DNA of 64,000 nt. It comes from Ferruginibacter sp. (GTDB taxonomy: Bacteria > Bacteroidota > Bacteroidia > Chitinophagales > Chitinophagaceae). The stretch covers positions 1 to 64,000 of the forward strand of contig JAQBNH010000009.1 in the NCBI GenBank assembly GCA_028288705.1. Reading direction: 5' to 3'. Positions within the stretch are counted from its first letter, which is position 1, and every line of letters begins with the position of its first letter. Under the pieces are notes generated by a model, which had not been told where the DNA came from, made no database searches, and saw nothing but the letters and a program-made list of their open reading frames with translations. The position numbers were made by a program, and so were the translations under genes. Below, piece after piece: positions 51,900-61,993 of the stretch.

Positions 51900-53234
51900 T
51901 CAATTAAAGTACGGACTTTTAAAATCCAGTTTTTTTAATCCGCCCTGCACCTCGGGGCAACTCATAAATAATTTCCAGAGCAGTCCGCTCCGGTAATTTT
52001 CAATCATCACGATGATGGGCCCCTGGTCGATGGCCAGGTGTGAAGATGCATACCAGTTTTTAGTCTGGTTAAAAGCATCAATAAATCCATATTGACTCCA
52101 TAATTTATCACCAAGATCTGTATAGAAATGACGAAGTGCTTTCATGGAAAATTCCGGTGTGTATGGAAAGGCAGAAAGCGCTGCAGTCGGCGTGATCGTG
52201 CCATTGTCATTTGTTGGAGAATGGGCATCATACCCATTGTATGTATCGCTTGCAGTGAGCCCCCAGCAATCCGGCCCGTAACCTTTGAATTCTTTTGGAT
52301 TATCAACACAATAAGCATGATTGATCAGGCTATGGTGTTGATTTTGCTCCCAATAATCTGCGTAGCGGTCTTTTAATCCATGGGGATCAAGTCCAAGGAA
52401 AGAATACTGCGAGAAAAACAACGGGCCTCCATAATCAAAACCCAGCGGTAAGCGATAGTTGTAAAAAGTTTTACCATTTTTGAAGAAGTCACTTTGTGCC
52501 CACCCACGATGATACACATCGGCACTCACAGGATGATTTTTAGCACTAGCTGCGAGGACATACATGATCAGGCATTCGTTAAATCCACGTACGGGAAAAT
52601 TCATCGCCCAACCGTTATTCGGGCTCCAATGCCAATACAGTACTTCTCGTCCGTCGCGCGTAAACCAATCCCATTCGATATCATTCCATAGCCAGTTGAT
52701 GCGGTTGCGCAAGTCATTTTCAACAGGGGTATTTTTATTAAAATACTGACGGGCAGATAACAGCCCCTGGAATAAATAAGATGTTTCTACAAGATCGGCA
52801 CCATCATCTTTCCGGCTAAAAGGAATTGTTTTTCCAGTCGTTCCATTTATCCAATGCGGGAATACACCATGGTAAGAATCAGCCTTTGCTAAGAAGCTCA
52901 CCATCTTCAATAAAAATTTTGCTGCTGTGTCGCGGGATATCCATTTTCTTTCGGCCGCCACAATCACGCTCATTACGCCAAATCCTGTACCACCGCTGGT
53001 TACGACTTCCTGTCCATAATTATAGGCTTCATTACTTCTTTCCCGCGCGAGACCGCTCACGGGATGAGCAAAATCCCAGAAATAACGGAACGTCTGTTGC
53101 TGAACGAGGTCGAGTAACGCACTGTCGGAAAGATTGGACGGCCTCGCCATTGTTGGCTTCGTCGCTGTCAGTACCTGCGTGGTACCCGGATGAAATTGGA
53201 GCAGCAGGACAATGAGGAATGCAAATTTTCTCAT
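51900..53234 (-). CDS. GH144/glucoamylase-family glucanase 1
   Basis: A secreted 444-residue alpha/alpha-barrel protein (signal peptide at MRKFAFLIVLLLQF...). It contains the 'Glycoamylase' domain: LLDLVQQQTFRYFWDFAHPVSGLARER, FPHWINGTTG, DDGADLVETSYLFQGLL, WNDIEWDWF, and GFNECLIMYVLAAS with a conserved Glu. Despite its domain name this family includes GH144 endo-beta-1,2-glucanases, first defined from Chitinophaga. Its pair with a paralogue next door and a GH3 gene favours beta-1,2-glucan as substrate. No lipobox is seen, so it is probably periplasmic. Confidence 0.85.
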   Translation of the reverse strand: MRKFAFLIVLLLQFHPGTTQVLTATKPTMARPSNLSDSALLDLVQQQTFRYFWDFAHPVSGLARERSNEAYNYGQEVVTSGGTGFGVMSVIVAAERKWISRDTAAKFLLKMVSFLAKADSYHGVFPHWINGTTGKTIPFSRKDDGADLVETSYLFQGLLSARQYFNKNTPVENDLRNRINWLWNDIEWDWFTRDGREVLYWHWSPNNGWAMNFPVRGFNECLIMYVLAASAKNHPVSADVYHRGWAQSDFFKNGKTFYNYRLPLGFDYGGPLFFSQYSFLGLDPHGLKDRYADYWEQNQHHSLINHAYCVDNPKEFKGYGPDCWGLTASDTYNGYDAHSPTNDNGTITPTAALSAFPYTPEFSMKALRHFYTDLGDKLWSQYGFIDAFNQTKNWYASSHLAIDQGPIIVMIENYRSGLLWKLFMSCPEVQGGLKKLDFKSPYFN

Positions 53235-53252
53235 GCAAAACTTTTTTAAAAA

Positions 53253-54926
53253 CTACAAATAAGGGGCAGTGAAACCAAGTGACAGCATGCCCGACTTCAC
53301 CTCCGGCGCACCCGTAAATAAATTCCATAGCAAGCCGCTGCGGTAATTTTCGAGCATCACGATAATTGGCCCCTGGTCAATCGCTAAAAACGAATTGGCA
53401 AACCATGGATCATTTAATTTAAAGGCATCGATGAAACCATATTCTTTAAATAAGCGGTCGCCGAGCACATAATAATAAAATTTCAGCGCTTTCATTGATT
53501 CAACAGGTGTGTATGGAAACGATGATAATGCTGCTGTCGGCGCGATCACACCTAGATCATTAGTGGGCGAACTCGCTGCATAACCATTTGGAATATCGCT
53601 GGCGGTTAATCCCCATACCGAATCGCTATAGCCATAAAAACCATTGGGATTGGCTTTGCAATAATTGTAATTGATCAGCGTATGATTTTTTGTCTGCGTC
53701 GTATAGTTGGCATATGCATCAGCCAACCCATTTGGATTAATCCCTAGAAAGGAATAGTGTTCGTAAAATAACGGGCCACCTAAAGCCTGGCCTAACGGCA
53801 ACTGGTAGCCGTAGTAGCTGGAGCCATTTACAAAGCCGGCACCGCCATTCCTCGCCCAGCCGTTGGTATAAACCGGAGGAGTAATGCTATGTGTTGGAGA
53901 TGAAGCAGCAAGTACATATGTGATCAGGCATTCGTTCCAGCCCTGCACTTTTAAATTGATCGCAAAATTATTTGTGTTGCTGTAATGCCAGTATAAAACA
54001 TTCTGGTTACCCTGGCGGAAAAAATCCCATTCAACACGATCACGGATGAAATTAATATCCGCACGCAAACTGGCTTCTGCGCCGGCACCGTTAAAATATT
54101 CACGTGCACAAATCAAACCTTGTATCAGGTAAGATGTTTCTACCAGATCCGCACCATTGTCCAACGCACTGAAAGGAATGATTGCTCCTGTTGTTCCGTT
54201 CAGCCAATGCGGGAATGCCCCTTTCACTGTTTGCGCGGTATTTTTTAAAAAGCCAACGATCTTCTGCATCCGCAGTAACCCTTCATTTCTTGTTATAAAA
54301 TTCCGGTGTACGCCGGTGATCAGTGCCATAATTCCAAATCCGGATCCTCCGCTGGTAACGGTTTCACCGGAGGTGTTACGTTCCCTGGCAAGCCCGCTGA
54401 CGGGATGCCCAAAATCATAAAAATATTTAAAGGTTTGCGCCTGCACAAGATCGAGTAAAGCATTATCGGTGATAGCCGCAAACTTCCGGGAAGAATCTAT
54501 CCCTGTGCTCAGGTTGATCGTTACAGGATTGGTAAGCGAACCGTTAGAAGATTTCAGCGCACTGCTGATACGCAGCGTATATTTTTCAAAGCCGGCAAGA
54601 TTTGCCGCAGGTTTTATAAGAAGATCTTTATTGCCATTCGTTAGTTCATTATTAAAAGCAACGGTGGCACCGCCTGCTGTTTTAAACTCAATGGCTGCAG
54701 GAACTGTAGCGGGTAGTATTGCTTCAGAAAAACTAAACCGCACTTGTGGTTTTAGATTTACGCCGGCATAATTCAATGTGCCGTTATATACATTATTCAC
54801 TTTAAAAGCCAGGGTAAAATCATTAACGGCTGGTGTTGTGTTGCTATCAGATTTCTTGCAGGATATGCCTGCAGGAAGGACGAAAGCAATGGCGAGCAAC
54901 CATGGTGAAACCTTTAAAACGCGCAT
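53253..54926 (-). CDS. GH144/glucoamylase-family glucanase 2, lipoprotein with Ig-like domain
   Basis: A 557-residue paralogue of the preceding enzyme. It has a lipoprotein signal (VLPAGISCKK, Cys near 23), a bacterial Ig-like domain of the Big_5 type (about 35-145) and then the same alpha/alpha-barrel (ALLDLVQAQTFKYFYDFGHPV, FPHWLNGTTG, DNGADLVETSYL, GWNECLITYVLAAS). The lipid anchor and spacer domain suggest display at the outer membrane surface, with the unanchored paralogue acting inside, giving a surface-then-periplasm cleavage order. This order is inference. Confidence 0.87.
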   Translation of the reverse strand: MRVLKVSPWLLAIAFVLPAGISCKKSDSNTTPAVNDFTLAFKVNNVYNGTLNYAGVNLKPQVRFSFSEAILPATVPAAIEFKTAGGATVAFNNELTNGNKDLLIKPAANLAGFEKYTLRISSALKSSNGSLTNPVTINLSTGIDSSRKFAAITDNALLDLVQAQTFKYFYDFGHPVSGLARERNTSGETVTSGGSGFGIMALITGVHRNFITRNEGLLRMQKIVGFLKNTAQTVKGAFPHWLNGTTGAIIPFSALDNGADLVETSYLIQGLICAREYFNGAGAEASLRADINFIRDRVEWDFFRQGNQNVLYWHYSNTNNFAINLKVQGWNECLITYVLAASSPTHSITPPVYTNGWARNGGAGFVNGSSYYGYQLPLGQALGGPLFYEHYSFLGINPNGLADAYANYTTQTKNHTLINYNYCKANPNGFYGYSDSVWGLTASDIPNGYAASSPTNDLGVIAPTAALSSFPYTPVESMKALKFYYYVLGDRLFKEYGFIDAFKLNDPWFANSFLAIDQGPIIVMLENYRSGLLWNLFTGAPEVKSGMLSLGFTAPYL

Positions 54927-54948
54927 GTGAAATATAGATTGAGCTTAG

Positions 54949-54980
54949 GAAAAAAGGCCTGAAAATAGTTTCAGGCCTTT
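54949..54980 (-). terminator. Terminator/attenuator between import and hydrolase genes
   Basis: A perfect 12-bp stem (AAAGGCCTGAAA and TTTCAGGCCTTT, loop ATAG) with Ts on its minus-strand 3' side. It lies after the susC-susD-LamG genes and before the hydrolases, so it may reduce hydrolase expression relative to the import genes or end one of two transcripts. Confidence 0.8.
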
Positions 54981-55006
54981 ATGTAAAATGCAAATGATTC
55001 GTTTTG

Positions 55007-55903
55007 TTATTTTCCGGCTACACCCAGATTGTATAAAGCCCGGATATGAGCCGAACCTAATACAGTATTGAACACACGGATCTCATCCACTTTTCCGTTC
55101 ATGGGCACCTGCCAGGTATCGGGATTCGTCATCGTCCCCACATTACGCTGCCAGCCACCAATGATAACGGTGCTTGGTTCGAATGCTTTAAAATAATTGC
55201 TGCCCCGGTTCTGGTAATCAGTAGTGCCGATCATTACACCGTCCGCCCAGATCTGCAAATTGTTGGCGACGTAATCGTAAGTCGTAACAATATTTATCCA
55301 TTTGGTCGGGCCGGTTAACGGCGATTTAAACGTAGGAAGCCATGGCGCATTCAGGTTATCCTGGGTACCGCCGTTCATATCTGCAAAAATCGCTTTGATG
55401 ATTACTTTCGTTAATTCAGATGCAGGATTTTGTCCTGTTTCCAACATCGAATTGATCGAGCCGAAGATCTGATTTGGCCTTGTCAACTGAAATACCATCG
55501 TTGGCGTTGATCCATTATTCAACACGTTGATCCACTCGCTTACCGTCCAGCTTTTTAACGAATCGGTTTTAAATTTTGCGAACTGGTTGCCGTAATATAA
55601 CCAGCCGTTTGCGAGATTGATGGCTTTACCACGAACTCCCGGAACGTAAGAATCGTTTAACGTAGCGGTTGGTGTGATGCCGGAAAAACGTTCCGCTTTC
55701 GTATCGTCAAAACTCCAGTAAGCGACGAGGTTCGCCTTGTAAATCTGGTCGGAGCTGTCGAACCCATCGATTTTTCCCTGGTAATCTGCTGCAGAAGTTC
55801 CCGGAAGATCATTCGGGTTGTCTTTTGAGCAGGAACTCCACGCGAAAGACAACGCTAATAAAGCAGCTGTCCATTTCCCTGATTGTTTAATGTATGCTTT
55901 CAT
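55007..55903 (-). CDS. LamG/concanavalin-like surface lipoprotein
   Basis: A 298-residue lipoprotein (SFAWSSCSKDN, Cys at about 25) with one LamG/concanavalin A-like beta-sandwich domain: YWSFDDTKAERFSG, VRGKAINLANGWLYYG, WTVSEWINVL, WINIVTTYDYVANNLQIWADG, and the final MNGKVDEIRVFNTVL. It follows susD directly and so takes the place of a SusE/SusF-type surface glycan-binding protein. The fold can bind or cut glycans; no catalytic pair is evident. Confidence 0.85.
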   Translation of the reverse strand: MKAYIKQSGKWTAALLALSFAWSSCSKDNPNDLPGTSAADYQGKIDGFDSSDQIYKANLVAYWSFDDTKAERFSGITPTATLNDSYVPGVRGKAINLANGWLYYGNQFAKFKTDSLKSWTVSEWINVLNNGSTPTMVFQLTRPNQIFGSINSMLETGQNPASELTKVIIKAIFADMNGGTQDNLNAPWLPTFKSPLTGPTKWINIVTTYDYVANNLQIWADGVMIGTTDYQNRGSNYFKAFEPSTVIIGGWQRNVGTMTNPDTWQVPMNGKVDEIRVFNTVLGSAHIRALYNLGVAGK

Positions 55904-55914
55904 ATAATCTTATT

Positions 55915-57441
55915 TTAGTAATTAGGATTTTGAGACAACACGTTATTGGAAATATCTCTTTGTGCCTGAGGGATCGGTAAGATATTATCGCGGGCGCCAT
56001 TAAAATTCGGTCTTCCTGAAGCCTGCAAAGTGCTTGCCGCAATTCCCCAGCGAACAAGGTCGAAGAAACGATCATGTTCCATGGCCAGTTCTACCCTTCT
56101 TTCCTGGCGGATCGCTGTGCGCAGCGCGCCCTGGTTAGTAGTGGTTACTGCAGGAAGGATGGCAGCATTTCCGTCACGCGCACGGTTGCGCACCATTTCC
56201 AGTTTCGCCAGTGCTTCTGTTGTATTCGCGGCACCGCCGATCTCATTGGCAGCTTCAGCATACATCAGTACAACATCAGCATAACGCAGGATCCTTACAT
56301 TCATCCACCAGCCGAAACGGTTTCCGACAGTGGCACGTACAGAAGGATTGGTATACACCTTTTCATTATAGGCAGGATTTGGCAAACCCATTGGCAGCGT
56401 TTCGCCGTAGTAGGTTGTTTCCCCTTCGCGGAGGAATGTTCGCTCTTTGCGCGGATCTCCGGGCTCATAGGCCGCAGCGAGGTAACTGTTCGGCACATTG
56501 AAACCCCAGCCTAAATCAAATGCACCTGATCCGCGTACACCTTGTACATTGGTATATTGTACGCCATATGTTTCAGTAGACGGATTACTCGCGTTAGCGA
56601 TCGCCTGTATTTCGAAAATAGACTCTTTTGAATTTTCACCTTCTTCGCGGAAGATCGTTGTGTACGGCGTGCTCAGATCATACACGCCGGAATTGATCAC
56701 CGCTGAAGCCGCTGACATGGCAGGTCCCCATTTTTGTTGCGTGAGGTAAACTTTTGCGAGCAAACCATTAGCCGCACCTTTTGTTGCACGGCCGGTAAAA
56801 CCCGTAGACCATGTTGCCGGAAGGCTCGTAGCGGCAGTCTGCAGATCAGATTCGATCAATGCATAAATTTCGGCTACTGATGCCCTCGGTTTGTTTTGTA
56901 CCGTTGCAGAAACGCTGTCTATTTTTGGGACACCGCCAAACAAACGCACGAGCATGAAATAACTGTAACCACGAATGAATTTCGCTTCGCCTTCTGCCTG
57001 CGCTTTAAAAGGTGCCGATGTAGGACTGTTATCTTTTGCGATCCTGTCGAGCACATCATTTGCACGCCCGATCACATCATAATATGCCTTCCACATATCG
57101 TTCACCAAACCATTTGTTGGTGCTACCGGAAAATTGTCCATCTGAATCTGGTCTGGTCCATCCGCAGGCGTACTGCCTTTGTCGGCATCATCGCTACGGA
57201 TACTTGTTGCGCCTACGAACGGGAACGCGGCAACGCCCCAAACGCGCATGCCGGCATAACCACCAAAAATGTATTGATCAAAAGGACCGGCCCCTGCAGG
57301 ATAAGGATATGTGTCTGTTGTGTATTGTCCCTGCGGATCCCTGTCGAGGAAATCCTTTTTACACGCCGGCAAAATCGCCGACAGTGAAAGCGTGAAAAGC
57401 ATTGCAGCGAGACCAGCTTTTTTATTTGAAATATGTTTCAT
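55915..57441 (-). CDS. SusD/RagB-family surface glycan-binding lipoprotein
   Basis: A 508-residue SusD-like lipoprotein (LSAILPACKKDFLDRDPQG, lipobox Cys near 27). It has TPR-type helices and the family end signatures LEMVRNRARDG and RQERRVELAMEHDRFFDLVRWG. On the cell surface it forms the lid over the SusC channel and captures oligosaccharide. It follows susC by 21 bases and is cotranscribed with it. Confidence 0.94.
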   Translation of the reverse strand: MKHISNKKAGLAAMLFTLSLSAILPACKKDFLDRDPQGQYTTDTYPYPAGAGPFDQYIFGGYAGMRVWGVAAFPFVGATSIRSDDADKGSTPADGPDQIQMDNFPVAPTNGLVNDMWKAYYDVIGRANDVLDRIAKDNSPTSAPFKAQAEGEAKFIRGYSYFMLVRLFGGVPKIDSVSATVQNKPRASVAEIYALIESDLQTAATSLPATWSTGFTGRATKGAANGLLAKVYLTQQKWGPAMSAASAVINSGVYDLSTPYTTIFREEGENSKESIFEIQAIANASNPSTETYGVQYTNVQGVRGSGAFDLGWGFNVPNSYLAAAYEPGDPRKERTFLREGETTYYGETLPMGLPNPAYNEKVYTNPSVRATVGNRFGWWMNVRILRYADVVLMYAEAANEIGGAANTTEALAKLEMVRNRARDGNAAILPAVTTTNQGALRTAIRQERRVELAMEHDRFFDLVRWGIAASTLQASGRPNFNGARDNILPIPQAQRDISNNVLSQNPNY

Positions 57442-57462
57442 AAAATGATTTCTTTTAGTTGA

Positions 57463-60400
57463 CTAAAAAATTACGTTTACGCCAAAAGAATAAGTGGTTG
57501 GTACCGGGTAGCTTCCGTTATCTGCGCCACCTGCGATCGGGCTGCCGATCGGTACTTCAGGAGAATACCCGGTTGCGTAACTAAAGGTAGCAAGGTTTTG
57601 CGCACTAACCGATAAACGCAGGGTTTCAATACCCATTTTTTTGAATTTCGCAGAACCCAGCGTGTAACCCAACTGAACATTCCGGATACGGAAGTAATCG
57701 CCTTTCTCGAGGAAGTAGTTGCTGAACAGGAAGTTGTTCGCGCGGGAATTATCGAGGATCGGTTCGATGTTGGTAGAACCGGCGCCCGTCCAGGCATTCA
57801 GCCGGTTGGTTTCATAATTGAGTACCGCAAATGTTGCCGTTCTGCGTTGTGTATAGATCTTGTTCCCCGCAACTCCTTGCAAGTCAACACCAAAATCGAC
57901 CATTTTATAATTCAGTGTGACATTACCACCGAAATTCCATTTAGGCAATGGCGAACCGAGATAAGTACGATCCTTGGTATCGAGCTTTCCGTCTTTGTTT
58001 ACATCTTCGTAAGCGATATCGCCTGGTAAAGAATTTACAAAATGCGGCATCTTATCCAGGTCGGCTGTGTTCTGATAAATGCCCACCTGCTTGTATCCAT
58101 AAAAATAGCCAATCGATTCACCGGATGTGGTCAGGTTTACACCACCATTTCCAACAAGCTGGAAGTTGATGCCTTCACCGATAGATACCACTTTATTTTT
58201 ATTGTAGCTTCCGTTTGCGCTGATGCGATAACTGAAATCGCGGCCGATCTTATCATTAAAACCAAGCGATAATTCTACCCCTTTATTTTCAATAGTACCA
58301 GCGTTGGTGAACTTGCTGAGGTTCGTTCCCGGCAAAGTAATGAAGGTTAAAATGTCTTCCGTTTTGCGCTGGTAGAATGTCAGTTCAAAACTCAACCTGT
58401 TTTGCAGGGTCCGAAGCTCAAGGCCCAGATCTGTTCCCTTCACAACTTCTGCATGCAGATTTTCATCAGGCACAAATGCCGGTGCAATAGAAGGATAGAC
58501 ATTGTTACCAAAAATACCAACATTCGCTGCGATCACTGAAGCGAAGCGGCTTCCGGCGATACCAAGACCATTACCTACAGTACCATAAGAAGCGCGCAGT
58601 TTCAGGAAGTCAAGTCCTTTCACGCCTTTAAAGAAATCTTCTTCACTCACAACCCAACCCACACCTACACTTCCGAAATTGTTCCAGCGACGACTTACGG
58701 CATATTTGGAATTGCCATCACGACGATAACTTGCGTTCAATAAATATTTGTTTTTGAATGCATAATTCACACGACCCAATACCGACATATATGCTTCCTG
58801 GTTTCCCGCTCCGCCGTAGTTGCCCGGGTTGTTTGCAGATGCGATATCAAGATACCAGTAACTTGGGTTATTCGGGATAACCAAAGACGTATCACTCCTG
58901 TTACCAGAAATATTTACGAGGTCACGATATAAAGTTGTAAAACCTGCTGTTATACCGAGGCGATGATCTGTGTTGATCACTTTGTCAAAAGTGAGGATAT
59001 GATCCTGCTGGAAGTTCCGGTATGTGGCCTGGCTTTGCGCAATACCTGTGCGGATGCTGCGATCAAATGTCGTGTCGGTCGCATTGGTATTTTCGCCGAG
59101 ATTGATAAACCGGAACGGCAGCGGTGTGTAAGAACGTGATCCGTTAAACGCGATATCTGCGTAGAAAGTAGATTTCCAGGTAAAATTCTGCAGGAATTTC
59201 AATTCAGCAAAAACACTTCCTGTGGCACGATATCCTTTGTTTACGTTGGTACGGTCGAAGCGATCCAATTGAGCTACAGGATTGCCTACCTGCGCACGCT
59301 GGAAAGAAGGCATGCTGTAGTAGAGGCCGTCTGCTGCTTTAATCGGAACGATCGGTGCAGCCCAAAGCGCGCCCAGGATGCTCGCTGCGGGAGGATTAGA
59401 ATTGTAATAGAAAGTTGTAAGATCTGCTCCTACCCTCAACGCTTTATTTAACCTGATTTCTTCATTCAAACGAATGATCAGTTTCTCAAATTTATCATTG
59501 CGCAATACACCTTCCTGTGTGTTGTATGAAACGTTCAACACAGTACTTGTTTTTTCACCGGTGTTTGAAATGCTCAGGCTGTTATTATTGAAGAAAGCAG
59601 TACGGAAAATCTCGTCCTGCCAGTGTGTATCTCCCTTGTAATTGGTGAAATCGAATGGCGCTGCATTAAGATTGACTAACTGTGCACTGTATAACTTTTT
59701 AAAGCCGGCAGCATCTACCAGGTCAATTTTATTATTTACTTTCTGTACACCAACCTGGCTTTGAAAGTTCACCCTTGTTTGTCCTTTTTTCGCTCGTTTC
59801 GTAGTAACTAAAATAACCCCATTACCACCTTGCAAACCGAAGATGGCAATAGAAGAAGGATCTTTTAATACTTCGATGCTTTCAATATCTCCGGGAGATA
59901 AATAATCAATGCTTGTCTGGAAGATACCATCTACAACATATAACGGATCACCGTTATTGGTGCTGTTCAATCCACGGATACGAACCGTTGGCGAAGAGCC
60001 TGCAGCACCTGAGTTTACGATCGTTACGCCGGATACTTTACCCTGTAAAGATGAGATCGGGTTGTTATTCGGCTGGCGGGCGATATCGTTACCATTTACA
60101 GAGGCAACAGACCCGGTAAGGTCACGTTTTCTTTGCGTGCCATAACCTACTACAACCACCTGTTCTCCTGTTCTCACAGCAGGCTGCAGTTGAACAGAAA
60201 TTTCATTGCGGCCGCCAACAGCGATCTCACGTGATTCATAACCGACATAGCTAACAACGATCACCGCGTTGTCTGGTACGGTCAGCGAATAAGCGCCATT
60301 TGCCCCTGTAGATGTGCCGTTGTTCGTGCCTTTTACATTAATGCTTGCACCAACCAACGGGTTGCCGTTTTCATCGGTAACGCGGCCGGTTAAACGAATG

Positions 60401-60783
60401 TCTGCATTCATTTCGCCGGGAGTTGGTTTGTACAATACCACCAGGTCTTCTTTCATCATGCGATAAGAAAGGCCTGTACCGTCCAGCATCGTGTTCATCA
60501 CTTCCGGAAGTTCTGCTTCACGAAAATTAGCGTCCACTTTTTTGGATTCCGGCATCAGGTTGTTGTTGTACACAAAACGATATTCGCTTTGTTGTTCCAG
60601 CAACGAGATCGCTTTCGTTAGCTCTACATTTTTAAGTTTTAAAGTGATCCGGCTCTGGCTTCCCGCCTGAACGGATATTTGTGCCAGGAGCATCAGTATA
60701 ACGGTGAGACATAACCGCATACTGCCTGGAATTTTTTTTCTCAGTTTCTCTTGAGCAGAGAAAAATTGTTTGGCAATAATCAT
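57463..60783 (-). CDS. SusC/RagA TonB-dependent outer-membrane transporter with STN domain
   Basis: A 1106-residue outer-membrane importer. After a signal peptide (about 18-40) come an STN signalling domain (about 48-118: ITLKLKNVELTKAISLL, DGTGLSYRMMKEDLVVLY), a carboxypeptidase-like CarboxypepD_reg domain (130-205: RLTGRVTDENGNPLVGASINV), the TonB plug (210-330) with the SusC signature around DPLYVVDGIF and SIEVLKDPSSIAIFG, and the 22-strand barrel. The STN domain normally talks to a FecR-type anti-sigma factor, and fecR is the next gene upstream. Uses TonB-ExbBD energy. Confidence 0.95.
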   Translation of the reverse strand: MIIAKQFFSAQEKLRKKIPGSMRLCLTVILMLLAQISVQAGSQSRITLKLKNVELTKAISLLEQQSEYRFVYNNNLMPESKKVDANFREAELPEVMNTMLDGTGLSYRMMKEDLVVLYKPTPGEMNADIRLTGRVTDENGNPLVGASINVKGTNNGTSTGANGAYSLTVPDNAVIVVSYVGYESREIAVGGRNEISVQLQPAVRTGEQVVVVGYGTQRKRDLTGSVASVNGNDIARQPNNNPISSLQGKVSGVTIVNSGAAGSSPTVRIRGLNSTNNGDPLYVVDGIFQTSIDYLSPGDIESIEVLKDPSSIAIFGLQGGNGVILVTTKRAKKGQTRVNFQSQVGVQKVNNKIDLVDAAGFKKLYSAQLVNLNAAPFDFTNYKGDTHWQDEIFRTAFFNNNSLSISNTGEKTSTVLNVSYNTQEGVLRNDKFEKLIIRLNEEIRLNKALRVGADLTTFYYNSNPPAASILGALWAAPIVPIKAADGLYYSMPSFQRAQVGNPVAQLDRFDRTNVNKGYRATGSVFAELKFLQNFTWKSTFYADIAFNGSRSYTPLPFRFINLGENTNATDTTFDRSIRTGIAQSQATYRNFQQDHILTFDKVINTDHRLGITAGFTTLYRDLVNISGNRSDTSLVIPNNPSYWYLDIASANNPGNYGGAGNQEAYMSVLGRVNYAFKNKYLLNASYRRDGNSKYAVSRRWNNFGSVGVGWVVSEEDFFKGVKGLDFLKLRASYGTVGNGLGIAGSRFASVIAANVGIFGNNVYPSIAPAFVPDENLHAEVVKGTDLGLELRTLQNRLSFELTFYQRKTEDILTFITLPGTNLSKFTNAGTIENKGVELSLGFNDKIGRDFSYRISANGSYNKNKVVSIGEGINFQLVGNGGVNLTTSGESIGYFYGYKQVGIYQNTADLDKMPHFVNSLPGDIAYEDVNKDGKLDTKDRTYLGSPLPKWNFGGNVTLNYKMVDFGVDLQGVAGNKIYTQRRTATFAVLNYETNRLNAWTGAGSTNIEPILDNSRANNFLFSNYFLEKGDYFRIRNVQLGYTLGSAKFKKMGIETLRLSVSAQNLATFSYATGYSPEVPIGSPIAGGADNGSYPVPTTYSFGVNVIF

Positions 60784-60886
60784 GTTTTACTTTTTAGGAT
60801 TAAACAATTGAATGTCCGTTGAACCAAGGTAGTTCCCGGGAGAAGTAGTCGTTAGTTGCGTTGAATTGAATTACATAATCTTGGTT

Positions 60887-61993
60887 TTATAAAATGATAA
60901 TAGCGTTGTTTTCTCTTTTTATGGTGAAGCCTGATGAGGCTTGTAATGCCAGTAACACCTGCATTAAGCTTTCATCCGTAAAATTTGCAGTAAATGTGAG
61001 TTTTTTAAGCGCGGGGTTCCGGATTTCTACCTGCCGCCCATACCAGCGTTGCATCGTGATAATCATGGATTCAAAACTTTCATTGTTGAACATGAGTTTA
61101 TTTTGCGTCCAGCCGATCTCGCGGATAATGTTTTCTTTACTGTCAGCTGCAACCGTTTCAATTGCTACCAATGGGCCTACCTCAGTAACACCGGCCTTCT
61201 GAACGGCTCCAGATTCTTTCGGCAATGGGGGATGAGAGAGGAGCGTAATTTTTTCATTGGGCTTCAGCATGATCTTTTGATTCGTACGGTCTTTCAGTGT
61301 CACTTCAATTGATCCCCTGATCAGCGTTGCCACTGCTGAATTTTCTTTGGGATAAGATTTTACATTGAACACGGTACCCAACACTTTTATATCCATTCCG
61401 CCTGCGTGAACTATGAAGGGCTTATTTTTATTTTCTGCCACTTCAAAAAATGCTTCGCCTACGAGGGTTACTTCACGTGTTGCGCCTAAAAAATTATCCG
61501 GATACGTAAGCTTACTATCAGCGTTTAAGATCACCACCGTGCCATCCGGCAGTTTCACCTGTGTTTTTGATCCTGGCCTGGTGCTGATATTATTGTTTAT
61601 GCGCGCGCTAGCATCAGGCCCTGAATTGTTACTGCTGCCTAAAAACCTAAATAAACCCAGCGCAAGTAACAGTACAACTGCTGCGGTAAATATGGGAATG
61701 CCGTATTTCTTCCAGCTACTTTTTTCCCGTTGCTCCGGCTCGGCTCCGTTGTTTTCAGCAGCTTTAACATGCGGATCTGCCGCCATGATCTTGTGGCGAA
61801 GATTGAGTAATATCTTTTCCTTATCGATGGTTTGGTGATGCCGGTGGGAGGAAATTTTAGCGGAGATTTGCGAAAGGATCTGCTTATACACGGGGTTTCG
61901 AAGCAGGATCAGATCCAGTTCTTCTAACTCAACCGGGGCAATATCCCCGGCAAGTTTCCTGGCAACTAAGATATAAAAGCGATTTTCTTCCAT
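60887..61993 (-). CDS. FecR-family anti-sigma factor
   Basis: A 368-residue inner-membrane protein: cytoplasmic N-terminus (about 1-95) that binds an ECF sigma factor, a transmembrane helix (98-117, IFTAAVVLLLALGLF), the periplasmic FecR domain (STRPGSKTQVKLPDGTVVILNADSKL, EAFFEVAENKNKPFIVHAG) and a C-terminal DUF4974 domain (about 290-368, KLMFNNESFESMIITM). It should relay the STN signal of the SusC protein encoded 103 bases downstream. Unusually, no ECF sigma gene lies next to it. Confidence 0.92.
   Translation of the reverse strand: MEENRFYILVARKLAGDIAPVELEELDLILLRNPVYKQILSQISAKISSHRHHQTIDKEKILLNLRHKIMAADPHVKAAENNGAEPEQREKSSWKKYGIPIFTAAVVLLLALGLFRFLGSSNNSGPDASARINNNISTRPGSKTQVKLPDGTVVILNADSKLTYPDNFLGATREVTLVGEAFFEVAENKNKPFIVHAGGMDIKVLGTVFNVKSYPKENSAVATLIRGSIEVTLKDRTNQKIMLKPNEKITLLSHPPLPKESGAVQKAGVTEVGPLVAIETVAADSKENIIREIGWTQNKLMFNNESFESMIITMQRWYGRQVEIRNPALKKLTFTANFTDESLMQVLLALQASSGFTIKRENNAIIIL

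Noticed and set aside
53032-53328. Further minus-strand frame inside the first glucanase gene
   Set aside because: Shadow frame overlapping two well-supported genes; no protein features.
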